Source: Apophysomyces variabilis
Taxonomy: Eukaryota; Mucoromycota; Mucoromycetes; Mucorales; Mucoraceae
Reading direction: 5' to 3'
DNA length: 22,120 nt
NCBI GenBank assembly: GCA_002749535.1
Contig: MZZL01000017.1
Span: 1 to 22,120, forward strand
Shown piece by piece: positions 19,482 to 22,120 of the stretch. The number at the start of each line of letters is the position of its first letter. Position 1 is the first letter of the stretch. The translations under genes and the position numbers were made by a program. The notes beneath the pieces were generated by a model. It was not told where the DNA came from. It saw nothing but the letters and a program-made list of their open reading frames with translations, and made no database searches.

Positions 19482-22120
19482 ATGGAAATGAATTCACAAG
19501 ACATCGAGAATATAAACATCTATACCAAAGAAGACAAGAACTGCTTTGAAATTGAAGAGCGTGTACAAGAACTTTTGCCATCTGAACTTGTCAAGTCATA
19601 TCAAAATTATCGTTCAGTGGTCTGTATACCTGAGGAATACCACATAAAGTCATCTTCTGCTCAGGAAAATCATTGGAAAAAACTCGCTTATAAGTTTGCA
19701 TTACAATTTACAACCGCTCAAGCGCCTCATCTGGTTCATATATTACAAGATTCAATCACAAATAACCAGGACGTTTCAGTAAAACAAACAATGGAAGAAT
19801 TATTGACAGTGAGTACTGGTGTGCGCCTTCCACTTCCAGACAACTACCATGGTGACTGTGTGGCAAGTACCATCAACAACTGGCTGATGGCTATGGAACG
19901 CTACATAAAATTTTACTCTGTATCCGAAGAACATAGCATGTCTATTGCAGTCTCCTTCCTTTATGGCCGTGCCCTTACTTGGTGGAACTGATTGGTATTG
20001 GATGGCCGGGAACCAAAAACCTGGACTAAATTCAAACAAGAATTAAGTAGACAATTCCAACCAGCATACTTGGTACAAACCGCTCGTTGCAGGCTCAGGG
20101 AACTACGTCAAGTCAGTTCTGTCAGTGATTACGTTGATGCCTTTTAAGATATCCTGTTGGAGTTGCCTAATGTCACAGATGATGAGGCATTGGATCAATT
20201 TGTATTGGGGTTGCAATCGGCAGTTTGTAGCCATGTTACAGAAAGAGACCCAGTTGATTTTGACGACGCTGTTCATACGGCTTTGGCATATAAAACTGGG
20301 CGTCGCGTGGGTTATGGTGGATCAATTGAATCAGGAAGAGCTCACACAGATGTCTGAAACAATGATGTCACGCCAATGGATCTGAGCGCTTTGGTTGCAG
20401 TGACCATACGACAGCTGAACCTTTCCGGACAAAGACAAGGATCAACCTCCACAGGGTATTCAAGATCACCACGTTCTAACATTACCTGTCATTGGTGCAG
20501 GAAGCAAGGCCATATATTGAAACAATGCTGCGAGCGTGCTCATACTATCTATGATATGGACTTGAAACGACGTCAAGGCTATCAACCTCCTTTAGCTCAA
20601 GTACACACAATGGTGGTGTATGAAGACGGCTTAGTAAACAACTATGAGACCAAAGATGTTGAAATAAAGGCTGAACCCTTTTCAAACTATGTTGATGACC
20701 ATGTTTCTGATGTTGTGAAGATATCCACCATCTCTCCCAACTCACATTTCTTCCAAGCAATGAATGCAACTGCAATTAACAGTCTACCTCTCTATGAATT
20801 CAAGGTGGGAAGCAAGAGTTTTATGGCCCTCATCGACAGCAGTGCAAGTACAAATTATATTAGCTCATGGGTTGCCCCTTTCTCTGCTTCACTTTCAAGC
20901 TTGTCAAGTCAACAGTCTGTAGAGACTGCCAACGGTCAACTTTCAAGCATCACTGGCAAGGCTGTACTCTCTGGTTCACTGGATAATTATCAGACAACAA
21001 TTGAAGCTTTCATTTTTGATTCAAAGTTTGACATCATCTTGGGTAACACTTGGTTACAGCAAGTATCTTCTATTCTAAATTGGGCAGACTGTACCTGGAC
21101 AATCAACGATGGATCCTGTACATTTGTGATTCGACCAGCCAGATTGACTGCAAGCTCTTCAGAAACCGCTCATTTCCTGCTATTTGCCAAGCAGGTAGAA
21201 AAGTTGTTGCGCAAGGATCAAGCTCAATGCTTTCTGGTACATGCACAAGAATACCTAGGTGCTGGCAGCATGGGGGATAGTTGGATCAAGCCGCTCATTG
21301 CTGAATTTCCTGACGTTTTCCATGAGGATACTATCAGACTACCACCTGAGCAGGATGTACAACATGTTATCAATACTCCAGGAGCCATGCCAATTAACCG
21401 GCCACTGTACAAGATGAGCCCACGTGAATTAGATGAACTACAACGACAACTGGCAGACTTACTAAAAAAAGGTCATATTCAACCTAGTTCTTCACCTTGG
21501 GGTGCTTCTGTGTTATTCGTCAAGAAGAAAAATGGAGAGATGCATATGTGTGTAGATTACTATGCACTCAACAAGGTCACTATCTACCAAAGTCATCCTT
21601 TACCAAGAATCAATGAATGCTTAGATCGTCTTCAAGATGCTTACTACTTCTCATCCTTGGATCTCAAGTCAGGTTATCATCAAGTAAGGATCAAGCCCGA
21701 TGACATACCAAAGACCGCCTTCAACACTTGGTATGGACAGTTTGAATTCCTCATACTACAGTTTGGTCTAATGAACGCGCCCCCTACGTTCCAACGCTTG
21801 ATGAACTCTGTGTTATACGATTGTTTTGATAAATTTGCCTTGGTGTACTTGGACGACATCCTGATATTCAGCAAGACAGCAGAAGAACATATAGCTCATG
21901 TACGACATGTACTGAACAAGTTGCAAGAGGCAAAGCTTATCATGAATCAAAAGAAGTGTACATTTGCAAAAACAGAGTTGGATTTTTTGGGTTTCAATGT
22001 ATCAGGAAAAGGCATTTTACCCTTGCAGCAAAAAGTCAAGAGCATCTAGGACTGGCCAGTACCCACGAATGTCCAAGAAGTGCAGCAGTTTATTGGCTTT
22101 ACACAACATTACAGAAGGTT
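19482..22120 (+). pseudogene. gag-pol: E4 gag-pol (gag, PR, RT), four in-frame stops, 3' partial
   Basis: Single frame through the window. ATG 19482 is the first ATG in frame after the LTR. Gag has an N-terminal acidic segment, the capsid motif ALTWWN, and a DEALDQFVLGL segment; zinc knuckle CHWCRKQGHILKQC (CX2CX4HX4C) is at 20487-20528. Protease has DSS at 20835 instead of DSG (Gly to Ser by G to A). RT runs about 21350-22040 with YLDD at 21846-21857. RT shows DYYALN, LQFGLMNAP and EMHMCVDY where [15 protein letters not shown] and EMRMCVDY are usual. Stops: TGA 19989, TAA 20145, TGA 20355 and TAG 22047 (KVKSI-stop-DWPVP). No indels. Unlike E2, gag and pol share one frame. Confidence 0.9.
20487..20528 (+). 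other. CCHC zinc knuckle of E4 gag
   Basis: CX2CX4HX4C with all ligands intact; nucleic-acid binding part of nucleocapsid. Confidence 0.85.

Larger units (their letters stand above)
19167..22120 (+). mobile_element. E4: Ty3/gypsy LTR retrotransposon, cut by the right window edge
   Basis: 5' LTR 19167-19456, then a candidate primer site, then gag-PR-RT in one frame to the window end. Related to E1 and E2 through shared motifs ([24 protein letters not shown]). RNase H, integrase and the 3' LTR lie outside. The left flank ACAAG would be half of a target duplication. Confidence 0.9.

Noticed and set aside
4279..22120. A variant nuclear genetic code (TAA/TAG as Gln, TGA as Arg) to explain the stops
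   Set aside because: TAA/TAG as Gln is known elsewhere, but TGA as Arg is not known to me, and some TAG replace Trp. The transposase exons carry no internal TAA or TAG and end at a normal TAG, and E2 pol ends naturally at TAG by the polypurine tract. All-transition LTR differences explain the stops more simply.

Overview
The window looks like a transposon graveyard from a fungal nuclear genome, most likely an early-diverging fungus (Mucoromycota is my best guess, not proven). The reasons are short introns (57-77 nt) with GTRAGT-like donors, a Tnp2-type (Plavaka/CACTA-like) transposase, and several Ty3/gypsy families including a chromodomain element. I see no ordinary host gene.

Layout. 1-2775: a five-exon Tnp2-type transposase gene on the + strand, cut by the left edge, with one premature TGA. 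2776-3327: T-rich DNA with no gene. About 3328-4265: a minisatellite of roughly 20 copies of a 41-bp unit. 4279-8145: Ty3/gypsy element E1 (+), lacking gag and 5' LTR but keeping PR-RT-RH-INT and the 3' LTR. 8168-18854: Ty3/gypsy element E2 (+) with both LTRs (321 and 323 bp) and TTAG target duplications. E2 is split by E3 (9694-15127, - strand), a chromovirus with two 353-bp LTRs and CCCAT duplications. 18855-19166: spacer that looks like an old minus-strand solo LTR. 19167-22120: E4 (+), cut by the right edge, with a 290-bp 5' LTR, gag-PR-RT and the start of the connection domain.

How the parts work together. E1, E2 and E4 are related families without a chromodomain. E3 is a different lineage with an FVDD reverse transcriptase and a C-terminal chromodomain. 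Each encodes the usual copy-and-paste machinery: Gag particle, protease, reverse transcriptase/RNase H and integrase. All are now broken, almost only by in-frame stops, with very few frameshifts.

Main signal. The two LTR pairs differ by about 31 substitutions, and every one is a transition, mostly at CpG and otherwise often CpA. The roughly 40 internal stops often sit where a relative in the same window has Gln or Arg, as expected from C-to-T change in CAA, CAG and CGA. Several catalytic residues were lost by the same type of change. This points to RIP-like or methylcytosine-deamination silencing. One stop, just after the reverse transcriptase (I-stop-x-W-P), is at the same codon in all four elements, which simple decay explains less easily. 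E3 also carries an exact internal copy of its polypurine tract, a candidate central PPT.
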